64,000 bases of DNA. It comes from Candidatus Brachybacter algidus (GTDB lineage: Bacteria > Bacteroidota > Bacteroidia > Chitinophagales > Saprospiraceae). The translations under genes were made by a program, and so were the position numbers. This document shows positions 56,366 through 64,000 of the stretch, piece after piece (position 1 is the first letter of the stretch; the number at the start of each line of letters is the position of its first letter). Where the stretch lies: assembly GCA_016711705.1 (NCBI GenBank), contig JADJSK010000014.1, positions 248,001-312,000 of the forward strand. The letters run 5' to 3'. Below the pieces are notes generated by a model. The model had not been told where the DNA came from. It did not search any database and was given only the letters and a program-made list of their open reading frames with translations.

Positions 56366-57463
56366 ATGGAAGGAAATATTGAAGCAAAGTCAATGCCCGT
56401 TTTTTTTGAAAATGATAATAAATCAGCTCTGGAAGCCATTACTGAAGCTCAAAGAATTGCTTTTGCACCGGTGGTTTTTCAAGCAGTGAGATTACTAAGG
56501 GATAAGGGGATTTTACAATATTTACTTGATAGAAGAGAGGAAGGTGCTACTGAATCAGAGGTAGTGAGTGCAGTCAATCTTTCAGCATATGGTGTAAAAG
56601 TATTGCTGGAATCAGGTCTTGGTGCAGGAGTCTGCTTACTTAGAGAAGGTAAATACTACCTGAGTAAAGTCGGAGTGTTTATCCTGAATGACAAGATGAC
56701 ACGAGTCAATATGGACTTCTCACAAGATATTTGCTACAAAGCAATGTGGCACCTTGAAGAAGCGATAGAAAAAGGTACACCTGCAGGTTTGAAAGAACTT
56801 GGCCCATGGGAGACAATCTATCAGGGTCTTAGCATTCTTCCTGAACCAGCTTTCTCATCCTGGTTTAATTTTGATCACTTTTATTCTGATCAGGTCTTTA
56901 CTAAGATTATGCCCATCATCTTTAGCGAATCACCACAAAAGATATTTGATATAGGCGGAAATACCGGTAAGTTTTCGATCGCTTGTTGCGATTATAACAA
57001 AGAAGTAACCATCACGATATGTGATCTGGCTGTGCAGTTGGATCATGCACAGGATTACCTCACAAAACTTGGTTATGCTGATAGAATCAAACGCCATCAA
57101 ATTAATGTACTACATGATAATTTACAGTTTCCCGGGAAGGCCGATGTCATTATGATGAGTCAGTTTCTTGATTGTTTTTCAAAAGAAGAAATCGTTCATA
57201 TTCTTAAGGAAGCAAAAAATGGATTAGCACCAGGTGGAAGTATATTTATTCTGGAGACTTATTGGGACAGACAGAAGTTTGAAATTTCTGCATTTTGCCT
57301 CCAGCAAACCAGTCTTTATTTCACCGCTATCGCCAATGGAAATAGCAAGATGTATCATTCTGACGAGATGAAGGAATGTATTGATAAAGCAGGCTTGAAA
57401 GTAGATCTTGAAATGGACAATCTTGGCATAAGCCACACACTTTTCAGATGCAAACTAGCTTAA
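56366..57463 (+). CDS. SAM-dependent methyltransferase
   Basis: 365 residues. An N-terminal winged-helix dimerisation-like region (about 25-100, VVFQAVRLLRDKGILQYLL, SAYGVKVLLESGLG) and a class I methyltransferase domain with the SAM motif IFDIGGNTGKFSIACC (about 190-205), then ITICDLAVQLDHA and ADVIMMSQFLDCFS. This arrangement resembles small-molecule O-methyltransferases. It lies 10 bp before the halogenase-like flavoprotein gene. The pair occurs in flexirubin/aryl-polyene-type clusters of Bacteroidota, whose KS/ACP/acyltransferase genes lie 10 kb away in this window. Confidence 0.85.
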   Translation: MEGNIEAKSMPVFFENDNKSALEAITEAQRIAFAPVVFQAVRLLRDKGILQYLLDRREEGATESEVVSAVNLSAYGVKVLLESGLGAGVCLLREGKYYLSKVGVFILNDKMTRVNMDFSQDICYKAMWHLEEAIEKGTPAGLKELGPWETIYQGLSILPEPAFSSWFNFDHFYSDQVFTKIMPIIFSESPQKIFDIGGNTGKFSIACCDYNKEVTITICDLAVQLDHAQDYLTKLGYADRIKRHQINVLHDNLQFPGKADVIMMSQFLDCFSKEEIVHILKEAKNGLAPGGSIFILETYWDRQKFEISAFCLQQTSLYFTAIANGNSKMYHSDEMKECIDKAGLKVDLEMDNLGISHTLFRCKLA

Positions 57464-57473
57464 TTAAAAAGAT

Positions 57474-58709
57474 ATGAAAACGGAACAAACAGATGTATTG
57501 ATCATTGGTGCCGGGCCTGCAGGTAGTGTCGCAGCAGGAATTCTAGACAAAAAAGGTATAAAGACAATCGTCGTTGAAAAAGAAATATTTCCCCGTTTTG
57601 TAATAGGCGAGAGCTTGTTGCCAAGATGCATGGAGGCATTCGATGAGGCTGGCTTTATGGAGGATCTTCAAAGCCAGGGCTTTCAAACCAAAGCAGGAGC
57701 ATTATTTTTGAAAGGTGATGAGCGTTGTGATTTTAGCTTTGATTCACAATTTACAGAAGGTTGGAACTGGACATTTCAGATGCCCAGAAGTAAGTTTGAT
57801 ACAGTTTTGACCGATAATTTACTTAAGAGAGGTGTCGATCTAAGATTTCAGACAACAGTCACCGGAATAGAATTTAAAGGGACTGATTCTACGACGACTA
57901 TACAGGATAAAGAAGGTAATATCGTCGAGATAAATGCGAAGTTTATTATTGATGCAAGTGGATATGGGCGGGTCATCCCAAGATTATTCAACCTGGATCG
58001 ACCTTCACAATTACCACCGAAACAAACAATGCTTGTTCACTCATCGGATAGCAACCGCTCTAATTATCAGGAATCAGATCGCATCCATGCTATTGTACAG
58101 AATGAAAAAACATGGATTTGGGTCATACCATTTTCAGATGGAAGCACTTCTGTTGGATTTGTGAGTGATCCTTCATACTTTGAGGGCCTAGAGGGATCCA
58201 TGGAAGATAAGATGAGGACATTGCTGTCAAAAGAGCCTTATCTGCTTGAAAGATTTAAAGACGAAACATTCAAATGGGAGCCTAAGACATTAGGTGGATG
58301 GAGTGTGACGACCGACAAGTTTTATGGCGATGGATTTGTATTAACAGGGAACGTAACTGAATTTTTGGACCCTATATTCTCGAGTGGAGTAACACTGGCA
58401 TCTGTTTCCTCGGCTCAGGCAGCCAATCTTGTTGCCAGGACCTTAGAAGGTGAAACTATCGATTGGGAGAAAGATTATATGGCTAAAGTGCGAGAAGGTG
58501 TTGCTGTATTCAAGACTTACGTCATGGCATGGTACGATGGATCTCTACACAAAGTATTTTTCTCTAAGACCATCGATGAGACCATTAAATCGCAGATTTG
58601 TTCGGTGCTAGCCGGATATGTATGGGATTATAAAAATCCATATGTCAGAAAACATAAAGAAAGATTGGAACATCTGGTCCAAATGATAGAATTGGGCTCT
58701 GCAAAATGA
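57474..58709 (+). CDS. FAD-dependent oxidoreductase, tryptophan-halogenase-like
   Basis: 411 residues. The FAD fold begins VLIIGAGPAGSVAAGILDKKG (dinucleotide GxGxxG), with FPRFVIGESLLPRCMEAF as in halogenase/geranylgeranyl-reductase-like flavoproteins, IIDASGYGRVI, and the C-terminal GNVTEFLDPIFSSGVTLA. The WxWxIP motif of flavin-dependent halogenases appears as WIWVIPFSDG, so halogenation is possible, but the assignment between halogenase, monooxygenase and reductase is open. It is cotranscribed with the methyltransferase and overlapped by a 30-codon frame. Confidence 0.85.
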   Translation: MKTEQTDVLIIGAGPAGSVAAGILDKKGIKTIVVEKEIFPRFVIGESLLPRCMEAFDEAGFMEDLQSQGFQTKAGALFLKGDERCDFSFDSQFTEGWNWTFQMPRSKFDTVLTDNLLKRGVDLRFQTTVTGIEFKGTDSTTTIQDKEGNIVEINAKFIIDASGYGRVIPRLFNLDRPSQLPPKQTMLVHSSDSNRSNYQESDRIHAIVQNEKTWIWVIPFSDGSTSVGFVSDPSYFEGLEGSMEDKMRTLLSKEPYLLERFKDETFKWEPKTLGGWSVTTDKFYGDGFVLTGNVTEFLDPIFSSGVTLASVSSAQAANLVARTLEGETIDWEKDYMAKVREGVAVFKTYVMAWYDGSLHKVFFSKTIDETIKSQICSVLAGYVWDYKNPYVRKHKERLEHLVQMIELGSAK

Positions 58710-58798
58710 TGAGCATTATCGAAATGATTTATCTGATTATTGTTGGAGCTATCTCCTTTGATCTTCAGAACATTCCCAAATGGATTAAAAAAAGTTAA
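58706..58798 (+). CDS. Possible 30-residue membrane peptide
   Basis: The start overlaps the flavoprotein stop (ATGATGA). Translation reads MMSIIEMIYLIIVGAISFDL then QNIPKWIKKS: a hydrophobic helix with a basic tail. It ends 5 bp before the symporter's TTG start and so bridges the two genes with coupled spacing. An open frame of this length can occur by chance; no family is recognised. Confidence 0.3.
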   Translation: MMSIIEMIYLIIVGAISFDLQNIPKWIKKS

Positions 58799-58803
58799 GT
58801 TAT

Positions 58804-60012
58804 TTGGAATCATTTGTCAAAAAGCTATTCACCAACCTGACCTTTTATGTATTATTGGCGATCCTTGCCGGGGTGCTGTTAGGGCACTTCTATCCTTCTA
58901 CCGGAGTTGAAATGAAAGTGCTTGGTGATTACTTTATCAAATTGATCAAAATTTTCATCGGACCTATCATCTTTCTAACTATCGTTCTTGGCATTAGTGG
59001 AATGGGTGACCTTAAAAAAGTGGGCCGTATTGGACTTAAATCATTAATTTACTTTGAAGTAGTCACCACATTTGCACTCGTTATAGGCGTTGCATTTGCT
59101 TATCTGATCAAACCTGGTAACGTCGATCGGGCAGGTTTGGACATTCAGGATGCAGGGATGTATACTAAAAGTGCCGGTAAGAGCATGGATTGGGTTCAAT
59201 TCCTGATGGATAATTTTACATTACAGGTACTTGTTGTAGCTATTCTATCCGGAATTATTATCAGCTATATCAAGGGAAATGAGAAGATAGTAGGTTCACT
59301 TTATAAACTATCCAATATTGTATTCAAGGGCTTGAAATATGTCATGTACCTAGCTCCGGTCGGAGCTTTTGGAGGTATGGCATTTACAATTGGAAAGTTT
59401 GGATTGCATACTTTGGTGCCACTCGGCAAACTTATGTTGACTGTTTATGCAACAATGTTAGTATTTATCTTTGGTGTCTTGGGACTGATTCTTCGCTACT
59501 ATAAAGTAAGTATATTTAAATTTTTGAGACATATTCAAGCAGAGTTGTTGCTGGTATTGGGCACCTCGTCTTCTGAATCTGCATTGCCCGGTCTCATGCG
59601 CAAACTTGAAGACATGGGTTGTAGTAAATCCGTTGTAGGTCTCGTAGTTCCTACAGGTTATTCTTTTAATTTGGACGGAACATCAATCTACCTTTCTATG
59701 GCTGTGATTTTTTTAGCTCAATTGTACAATGTCCATTTGTCATTCATAGAAATATTATCCATCATTGGTTTACTAATGATTACTTCCAAAGGCGCGGCAG
59801 CTGTAACAGGAAGTGGATTTATTGTCCTCGCTTCCACGTTGACTGCCATTCACAAGATACCGGTCGAAGGTCTTGCCTTTTTGCTTGGCGTCGATAAATT
59901 CATGAGTGAAGCACGCGCCATTACGAATTGTTTGGGCAATGGCGTGGCTGCTATCGTGATCTCCAAGAATGAGGAAGGGTATTTGCCGGAATTGGAGGTA
60001 ACGGCAGATTGA
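58804..60012 (+). CDS. Dicarboxylate/amino acid:cation symporter (DAACS)
   Basis: 402 residues, about eight transmembrane helices plus re-entrant loops. Family motifs are clear: serine-rich loop GTSSSESALPGL, VPTGYSFNLDGTSIYLSMA, TSKGAAAVTGSGFIVLA, and DKFMSEARAITNCLGNGVA. It imports glutamate, aspartate or C4-dicarboxylates with Na+ or H+. Start is TTG 58804; no ATG precedes the first helix (FYVLLAILAGVLLGHFYP). It follows the flavoprotein operon closely and may be read from it. Confidence 0.92.
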   Translation: MESFVKKLFTNLTFYVLLAILAGVLLGHFYPSTGVEMKVLGDYFIKLIKIFIGPIIFLTIVLGISGMGDLKKVGRIGLKSLIYFEVVTTFALVIGVAFAYLIKPGNVDRAGLDIQDAGMYTKSAGKSMDWVQFLMDNFTLQVLVVAILSGIIISYIKGNEKIVGSLYKLSNIVFKGLKYVMYLAPVGAFGGMAFTIGKFGLHTLVPLGKLMLTVYATMLVFIFGVLGLILRYYKVSIFKFLRHIQAELLLVLGTSSSESALPGLMRKLEDMGCSKSVVGLVVPTGYSFNLDGTSIYLSMAVIFLAQLYNVHLSFIEILSIIGLLMITSKGAAAVTGSGFIVLASTLTAIHKIPVEGLAFLLGVDKFMSEARAITNCLGNGVAAIVISKNEEGYLPELEVTAD

Positions 60013-60343
60013 TGATTGTTCGCGCCATCCGACGGTTTAAGTAGATTTCGTCATGTCATCTGGCGGCTTCAAGACTGCTGATGGCTAATCTAGCAGCGCT
60101 AATTAGAAATTTTTATATTTTTTTTTGCTTTTCTAAACAAATGCTGCAAGAAAATTAAGCAAGGGTTAATTTGTGTATAGTCGTCAGATGTCCTTCAGAA
60201 AACAGAAGGTAATTCGTAGCTTAACTTTTGCGCGCTAAATGACATATCTGTCCGGTCATATTTCTCGACTCTAAAACCTTTCAACACTAATTTCTTGCAT
60301 CGTCGGATGTTTTCTTTAAATTTGAAAAAATAAGCGTATTCCT
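60013..60343. other. Intergenic DNA upstream of the SMP-30 gene, with promoter
   Basis: No gene. A promoter fits the Bacteroidota pattern: CTTG (60294-60297), 19 bp, TAAATTTG (60317-60324), 20 bp before the ATG at 60344. Nothing else is recognisable. Confidence 0.5.
60294..60324 (+). promoter_or_regulatory. Promoter of the SMP-30 gene (CTTG-N19-TAAATTTG)
   Basis: Both -33-like (CTTG) and -7 (TAAATTTG) elements are present with the optimal 19-bp spacing. The leader to the ATG at 60344 would be about 12 nt. Confidence 0.6.
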
Positions 60344-61252
60344 ATGAATAAAATGGCTAGCCTTTGTGGCCTAATAGTGCTTTGCATGACGGCGTTTTCT
60401 GAGATTAATGGACAAGTTATTTCCGGATTGGAGAGGCTTGTCGCTGATAACGCCAAACTCACCAAAGTTTCCGATCAATTTATCTTTACTGAAGGGCCCA
60501 CTACGGATAAAGCAGGCAATGTATATTTCACTGATCAGCCAAATAACAAGATATGGAAGTATGATACCAATGGACAGTTGACTGTGTTTATGGATGAAGC
60601 AGGAAGAGCCAATGGTCTCTATTTTGATAATGACGGCTACCTTATCGCCTGTGCGGATAGAGACAATGAAATGTGGCGAATCGATGCTGAAGGTAAGAAG
60701 GAAATTATTTTGAAAGGCCAGAATAATCAGCCATTTAATGGACCCAATGATGTGTGGGTTGCACCAAATGGGAATTTCTATTTCACTGATCCTTATTATC
60801 ATAGACCTTATTGGAACCGAATTGAAAAGAAACCGGCACAACAAAATGTCTATTTGATGATAAATGGAAAAGGCACGGCTACCAAACTCGATAGCACATT
60901 GCTCCAGCCGAATGGCATTATTGGTAGTGCGGATGGCAAATGTCTTTACGTGGCGGACATTGTCGGCGATAAAACTTATAAATACAAAATAGGAAAAGGT
61001 GGAAAATTGACTGAACGTAAACTCTTTGTCAATCAAGGCTCAGATGGTATGATACTCGACAAATCCGGCAATCTATATCTCACAGGAAATGGGGTGACTA
61101 TATATAATCAAGAAGGTAAAAAAATAGGGCACATCGATATTCCTTCCAATTGGACAGGAAATATTTGCTTCAGTGGAAAAGATCACAAAACGTTGTTTAT
61201 CACTGCCTCAGAATCCATTTATACGTTGAAGATGAAAGTGTCTGGTCAATAG
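60344..61252 (+). CDS. SMP-30/gluconolactonase/LRE-like exported protein
   Basis: 302 residues with a signal peptide (LCGLIVLCMTAFSEINGQ). The six-bladed propeller of the SMP-30/gluconolactonase family is clear: FTEGPTTDKAGNVYFTDQ, ANGLYFDNDGYLIAC, FNGPNDVWVAPNGNFYFTDP, and LQPNGIIGSADGKCLYVAD. Conserved acidic and Asn metal ligands (E in FTEGP, N in NGPND, D in VAD) are present, so it may hydrolyse a sugar lactone in the periplasm. The exact substrate is unknown. Single gene with its own promoter. Confidence 0.9.
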   Translation: MNKMASLCGLIVLCMTAFSEINGQVISGLERLVADNAKLTKVSDQFIFTEGPTTDKAGNVYFTDQPNNKIWKYDTNGQLTVFMDEAGRANGLYFDNDGYLIACADRDNEMWRIDAEGKKEIILKGQNNQPFNGPNDVWVAPNGNFYFTDPYYHRPYWNRIEKKPAQQNVYLMINGKGTATKLDSTLLQPNGIIGSADGKCLYVADIVGDKTYKYKIGKGGKLTERKLFVNQGSDGMILDKSGNLYLTGNGVTIYNQEGKKIGHIDIPSNWTGNICFSGKDHKTLFITASESIYTLKMKVSGQ

Positions 61253-61297
61253 GCAAAAACGCTGAAAATGTTGCTCCTGTTTTTCATCAGAAAATTA

Positions 61298-61305
61298 TAC
61301 CTTTG
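61298..61305 (+). promoter_or_regulatory. -7 element upstream of the DUF6427 gene (TACCTTTG)
   Basis: TACCTTTG, 26 bp before the GTG start at 61332. A TTG lies about 24 bp upstream, further than usual, so only the -7 half is well supported. Confidence 0.45.
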
Positions 61306-61331
61306 CGCCATCGAATCGTAAAATAACCTCT

Positions 61332-62306
61332 GTGTTAGAATTATTCAGAAAGGATCAGCCCCTTGGCTACATTCTCTTGTTTTTTTATTGTGTGCTGTTA
61401 AGGATACCATCCTTCATAGGGGAGACCAACTGGACGCCGTTGTCCAGCTCAGCATTTAGTGATATTGTTTATAATGCTATCGGTTATACGAGCATGGTGG
61501 CGCAGATCACCGGCACATTGTTGATATTTATTCAGGCCATCCTCATCAATGTGTTGGTCAATAATAACAGAATTACCAGAGAGAGTAGTTTGTTTCCGGG
61601 ATTATTCTACATTTTTATTTGTACCATGTTTCCGGATTTCAATTATCTATCACCTGCTTTGATGGCCAATACTTTTGTTATTCTTGCATTGTTTAATGTT
61701 TTTAGTTCATATAAAAAATCAGGTCAAAGCGGGGACGTTTTCAATGCCGGGCTATTCGTCAGCACAGCTATGCTTTTCGATTTTAGTTACTGTATTTTTT
61801 TTATTTCATGCTTTGTTGGTTTTCTGATAGTAAGATCGTTCAGATTTATTGAGAGGGTGCAATACTTCTTAGGATTTGTGATACCTATATTTTTAGGTGG
61901 TACATATTATTTTTGGATGGGTCGACTGCCTGATTTTCTGATGAAATTTCCGGAGAATATTAAATGGCTTGATTGGGCGGCCAATGTCAATTATATTCTT
62001 TACATTAAATTGGCCATCCTGGTGTTTTTATTATTATTGACTGTATTAAATTACAGCAATTATGGTCGAAAGAATAATGTACATGCCATGCGTAAGGTGG
62101 ACGTACTTCTTTGGTTCATGCTATTGCCCCTTATCACTTTTAGCTTCCAGTCCGGTATCAGGTTGGACCATTTTCTGATCATAGCGGTTCCGATGGGTAT
62201 TTTGCTTGGATACTCTATGTTATTGATTTCAAATAAGCTGATCGCAGATATGATGCATCTCATATTAATTAGCATCTCATTTTTATTTCAATATATTTTA
62301 CTTTAA
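61332..62306 (+). CDS. DUF6427-family membrane protein
   Basis: 324 residues, GTG start, about nine hydrophobic segments (GYILLFFYCVLLRIPSF, AILINVLVNNNRITRES, VQYFLGFVIPIFLGG, and HFLIIAVPMGILLGYSMLL). The pattern fits the Bacteroidota DUF6427 family of inner-membrane proteins; function unknown. It is followed after 21 bp by purQ, which may be accidental or a shared transcript. Confidence 0.8.
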   Translation: MLELFRKDQPLGYILLFFYCVLLRIPSFIGETNWTPLSSSAFSDIVYNAIGYTSMVAQITGTLLIFIQAILINVLVNNNRITRESSLFPGLFYIFICTMFPDFNYLSPALMANTFVILALFNVFSSYKKSGQSGDVFNAGLFVSTAMLFDFSYCIFFISCFVGFLIVRSFRFIERVQYFLGFVIPIFLGGTYYFWMGRLPDFLMKFPENIKWLDWAANVNYILYIKLAILVFLLLLTVLNYSNYGRKNNVHAMRKVDVLLWFMLLPLITFSFQSGIRLDHFLIIAVPMGILLGYSMLLISNKLIADMMHLILISISFLFQYILL

Positions 62307-62327
62307 AAATTTATAATTTTAATTTAT

Positions 62328-63029
62328 ATGAAGGCAGGTGTTGTAGTTTTTCCAGGTTCTAATTGTGATCATGACATGATTCATGCACTCAGCAATGTGA
62401 TGGGAATAGAGACGAGAGAGATCTGGCATAAGGATGTAATACCGGAAGATTTTACTAAAGAGGATTGGATTGTTTTGCCGGGAGGTTTTTCCTATGGCGA
62501 TTATCTGAGGTGTGGCGCGATCGCAAGATTTTCTAATGTAATGGCTTCAGTGATAGATTTTGCAAATGCTGGTGGTAAAGTACTTGGCGTTTGCAATGGT
62601 TTTCAGATACTCTGCGAATCACACTTATTACCAGGTGTACTTTTGAGAAATAAAGATCAAAAATTTATTTGTAAAAACATTCACCTAAGAACAGAAACAG
62701 GCAACACTATTCTGACTGGTCGATTAAATGAAGGAGATGTATTGAAAATACCAATTGCACACGCAGAAGGGCGCTTTCACGCTTCAGATGAGACTCTTCA
62801 GGAATTAATCGCCAACGATCAGATCCTTTTCAAATATTGTGATGAAAATGGCAATATCAACGAAGAGAGCAACTTCAACGGAGCTCTACATAACATAGCA
62901 GGAATATGTAATTCAGGACGTAACGTGTTTGGCATGATGCCGCATCCTGAGCGTGCTGCAGAAGATATTCTTGGCAATAGTGACGGATTGAGAATATTGG
63001 AAGGGCTGATGGCGGGAGTGGGAGTTTGA
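62328..63029 (+). CDS. purQ: Phosphoribosylformylglycinamidine synthase, glutaminase subunit
   Basis: 233 residues, PurQ. Class I glutamine amidotransferase motifs: catalytic Cys in VLGVCNGFQILCE, His and Glu in MMPHPERAAED, and the PurQ start VVVFPGSNCDHDM. It supplies ammonia to PurL in the fourth step of purine synthesis. purL is not adjacent in this window. An 8-bp repeat array begins right after the stop codon. Confidence 0.96.
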   Translation: MKAGVVVFPGSNCDHDMIHALSNVMGIETREIWHKDVIPEDFTKEDWIVLPGGFSYGDYLRCGAIARFSNVMASVIDFANAGGKVLGVCNGFQILCESHLLPGVLLRNKDQKFICKNIHLRTETGNTILTGRLNEGDVLKIPIAHAEGRFHASDETLQELIANDQILFKYCDENGNINEESNFNGALHNIAGICNSGRNVFGMMPHPERAAEDILGNSDGLRILEGLMAGVGV

Positions 63030-63571
63030 GTGATCGGGTGATCGGGTGATAGGGTGATGTGTGATCAGGTGATGGGTAATGAGTAATAGGTAATGAGTAA
63101 TAGGGTGATGAGTAATGAATGGAATAATAGTATAAATCTCGGCCTCATTCTAACTTCTAAGTTGTAAATCACAAAATCATCTTAGAGTTACCTAATCCGT
63201 GTAATCATCCAAATCCTTTTAAATCCGTGATTCAGAAAAAGGGTAATGAGTAATCAGTAATATGCTTCGTCCTTTCTTACCAAATATAGAGGCCTGAAAG
63301 GTCGTTTCCCTTCAGCAAATTGCGAAAGCTGTTTGCTAAATGCCCAAATTTCCAAATTCCCAAATTTTACGATTGACCAGATCATTTAGATTGTGTATCA
63401 TCCGTGTAATCATCCAAATCCTTTTAAAATCTGTGATTCTGAAAAAGGGTAATGAGTAATTGGCATTAAATTGTAATAAGAACGGAACCATAATCCCAAC
63501 CACGGCATTTCATTCTAATTTCTAATTTCTAATTTCTAATTTCTAATTTCTGATTTCCAATTTCTAATTTC
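63030..63571. repeat. Heptamer/octamer arrays and a 60-bp direct repeat
   Basis: 63031-63115 is an array of GTGATCGG and GTAATGA-type units. A direct repeat of about 60 bp (starting ATCCGTGTAATCATCCAAAT) occurs at 63195-63254 and 63400-63460, each ending in GGGTAATGAGTAAT. 63512-63567 is eight TTTCTAA heptamers. No gene in this 600-bp gap. Confidence 0.8.
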
Positions 63572-63575
63572 TCAA

Positions 63576-63607
63576 AACAAAAAAGCCGCTGAAACATCTT
63601 CAACGGC
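63576..63607 (-). terminator. Rho-independent terminator of htpG
   Basis: On the minus strand GCCGTTGAA pairs with TTCAGCGGC (one G-U) and is followed by TTTTTTG. It lies 25 bp after the htpG stop codon. Confidence 0.8.
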
Positions 63608-63631
63608 CTCTAAATCTTCGATCTACTCGAT

Positions 63632-64000
63632 CTATATACTTGTTTCTGACATTTGTACCAAATTATTATTGATAAAATTCGTCAGATCAGCTCCAGTCAA
63701 CATTTGCTGGCTCAATCTTGCAAGGTCATATAAGTTTTTCGCCATGTTTTCCTGTGCAGCATTGTCTTCCATTTTCAATAACTTATTAGCTATCAGTGGA
63801 TGGTTAGAGTTGATGACAATGGTGTACATCTCCGGCATCTTTCCCATTGAATGACCCTGCAACATTTGCATTTCAGTCATCCTTCTCATAAACTCAGGTT
63901 TAACGATCTGTACAGGCTGTACATCAGAAGAAAGTGGCTTGACTTCTATCTTATTCATACTGTCCTTCAATACATTTTTGTACAATTCCTCTATCGACTT
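63632..64000 (-). CDS. htpG: Molecular chaperone HtpG (C-terminal end, cut by window edge)
   Basis: About 123 C-terminal residues of the Hsp90 chaperone HtpG; the frame is open through the window edge (reads KSIEELYKNVLKDSMNKIEV inward). Recognisable C-terminal dimerisation region: RRMTEMQMLQG, YTIVINSNHPLIANKLL, NMAKNLYDLARLSQQMLTG. The N-terminal ATPase and middle domains lie beyond 64000. A terminator follows downstream. Confidence 0.85.
   Translation of the reverse strand, partial: KSIEELYKNVLKDSMNKIEVKPLSSDVQPVQIVKPEFMRRMTEMQMLQGHSMGKMPEMYTIVINSNHPLIANKLLKMEDNAAQENMAKNLYDLARLSQQMLTGADLTNFINNNLVQMSETSI

Overview
This window comes from a Bacteroidota chromosome. The evidence is the TAnnTTTG-type -7 promoter elements (several with TTTG or CTTG about 17-19 bp upstream), a lack of obvious Shine-Dalgarno sites, type IX secretion (T9SS) sorting domains including the gliding-motility-associated CHU_C type, a PorP/SprF protein, DUF6427, MbnP/MbnH, and ketosynthase/ACP/LpxL genes of aryl-polyene/flexirubin type. 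The mix of LRR, LamG and Ig adhesins ending in CHU_C suggests a Saprospiraceae-like organism, but that rank is a guess. No rRNA, tRNA or CRISPR array was seen.

Layout. 0.3-8.1 kb: housekeeping block, hscA (minus), a lipoprotein, then rimP-nusA-infB closed by a strong terminator. 8.3-40.1 kb: an accessory island of regulators and surface proteins. It holds a LytS-like propeller sensor kinase and its LytTR response regulator, a beta-barrel protein, lipoproteins, a Ser/Thr kinase with a seven-unit 56-residue repeat rod, a transmembrane helix and a C-terminal FGE-sulfatase-like domain, a PorP/SprF protein, two tandem FG-GAP surface proteins (one about 2,090 residues), a second LytTR protein, two FHA proteins carrying zinc ribbons, an Asp/His-rich protein, an ankyrin protein, a PP2C phosphatase, and LRR and LamG adhesins. 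40.5-43.1 kb: a broken HicB-like/DUF2442 pair, a TIGR02757-like gene and a secreted protein. 43.5-46.4 kb (minus): LpxL-like acyltransferase, ACP, ketosynthase. 46.4-51.7 kb: mazG, ribA, an ABC exporter, a DnaQ-like exonuclease. 51.7-55.9 kb: two MbnP-like genes, an MbnH/MauG-like dihaem peroxidase and a GlcD-like oxidase. 56.4-58.7 kb: a methyltransferase and a halogenase-like flavoprotein. 58.8-64 kb: DAACS symporter, SMP-30 protein, DUF6427, purQ, and the 3' end of htpG.

How the island may work. Three places upstream of island genes carry the same operator: two 9-bp direct repeats beginning TTCGT, separated by exactly 12 bp. This is the AgrA/LytTR binding geometry. At two of them a TA[C/T]ATTTA element follows at exactly the same distance. 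With two LytTR proteins encoded inside, the island looks like a self-contained regulon. The kinase, two FHA proteins and PP2C suggest a Ser/Thr phosphorylation circuit coupled to T9SS-exported adhesins; this functional link is inference.

The island also carries about 23 apparent single-base indels, many in homopolymers, while the other ~30 kb shows three interrupted genes. One indel is proved by a near-identical tandem copy (A6 against A7). Whether this reflects real decay, slippage switching or poorly polished long-read assembly cannot be decided from the sequence. Intergenic DNA is rich in 7-8 bp tandem repeats, small hairpin repeats and one MITE-like palindrome.
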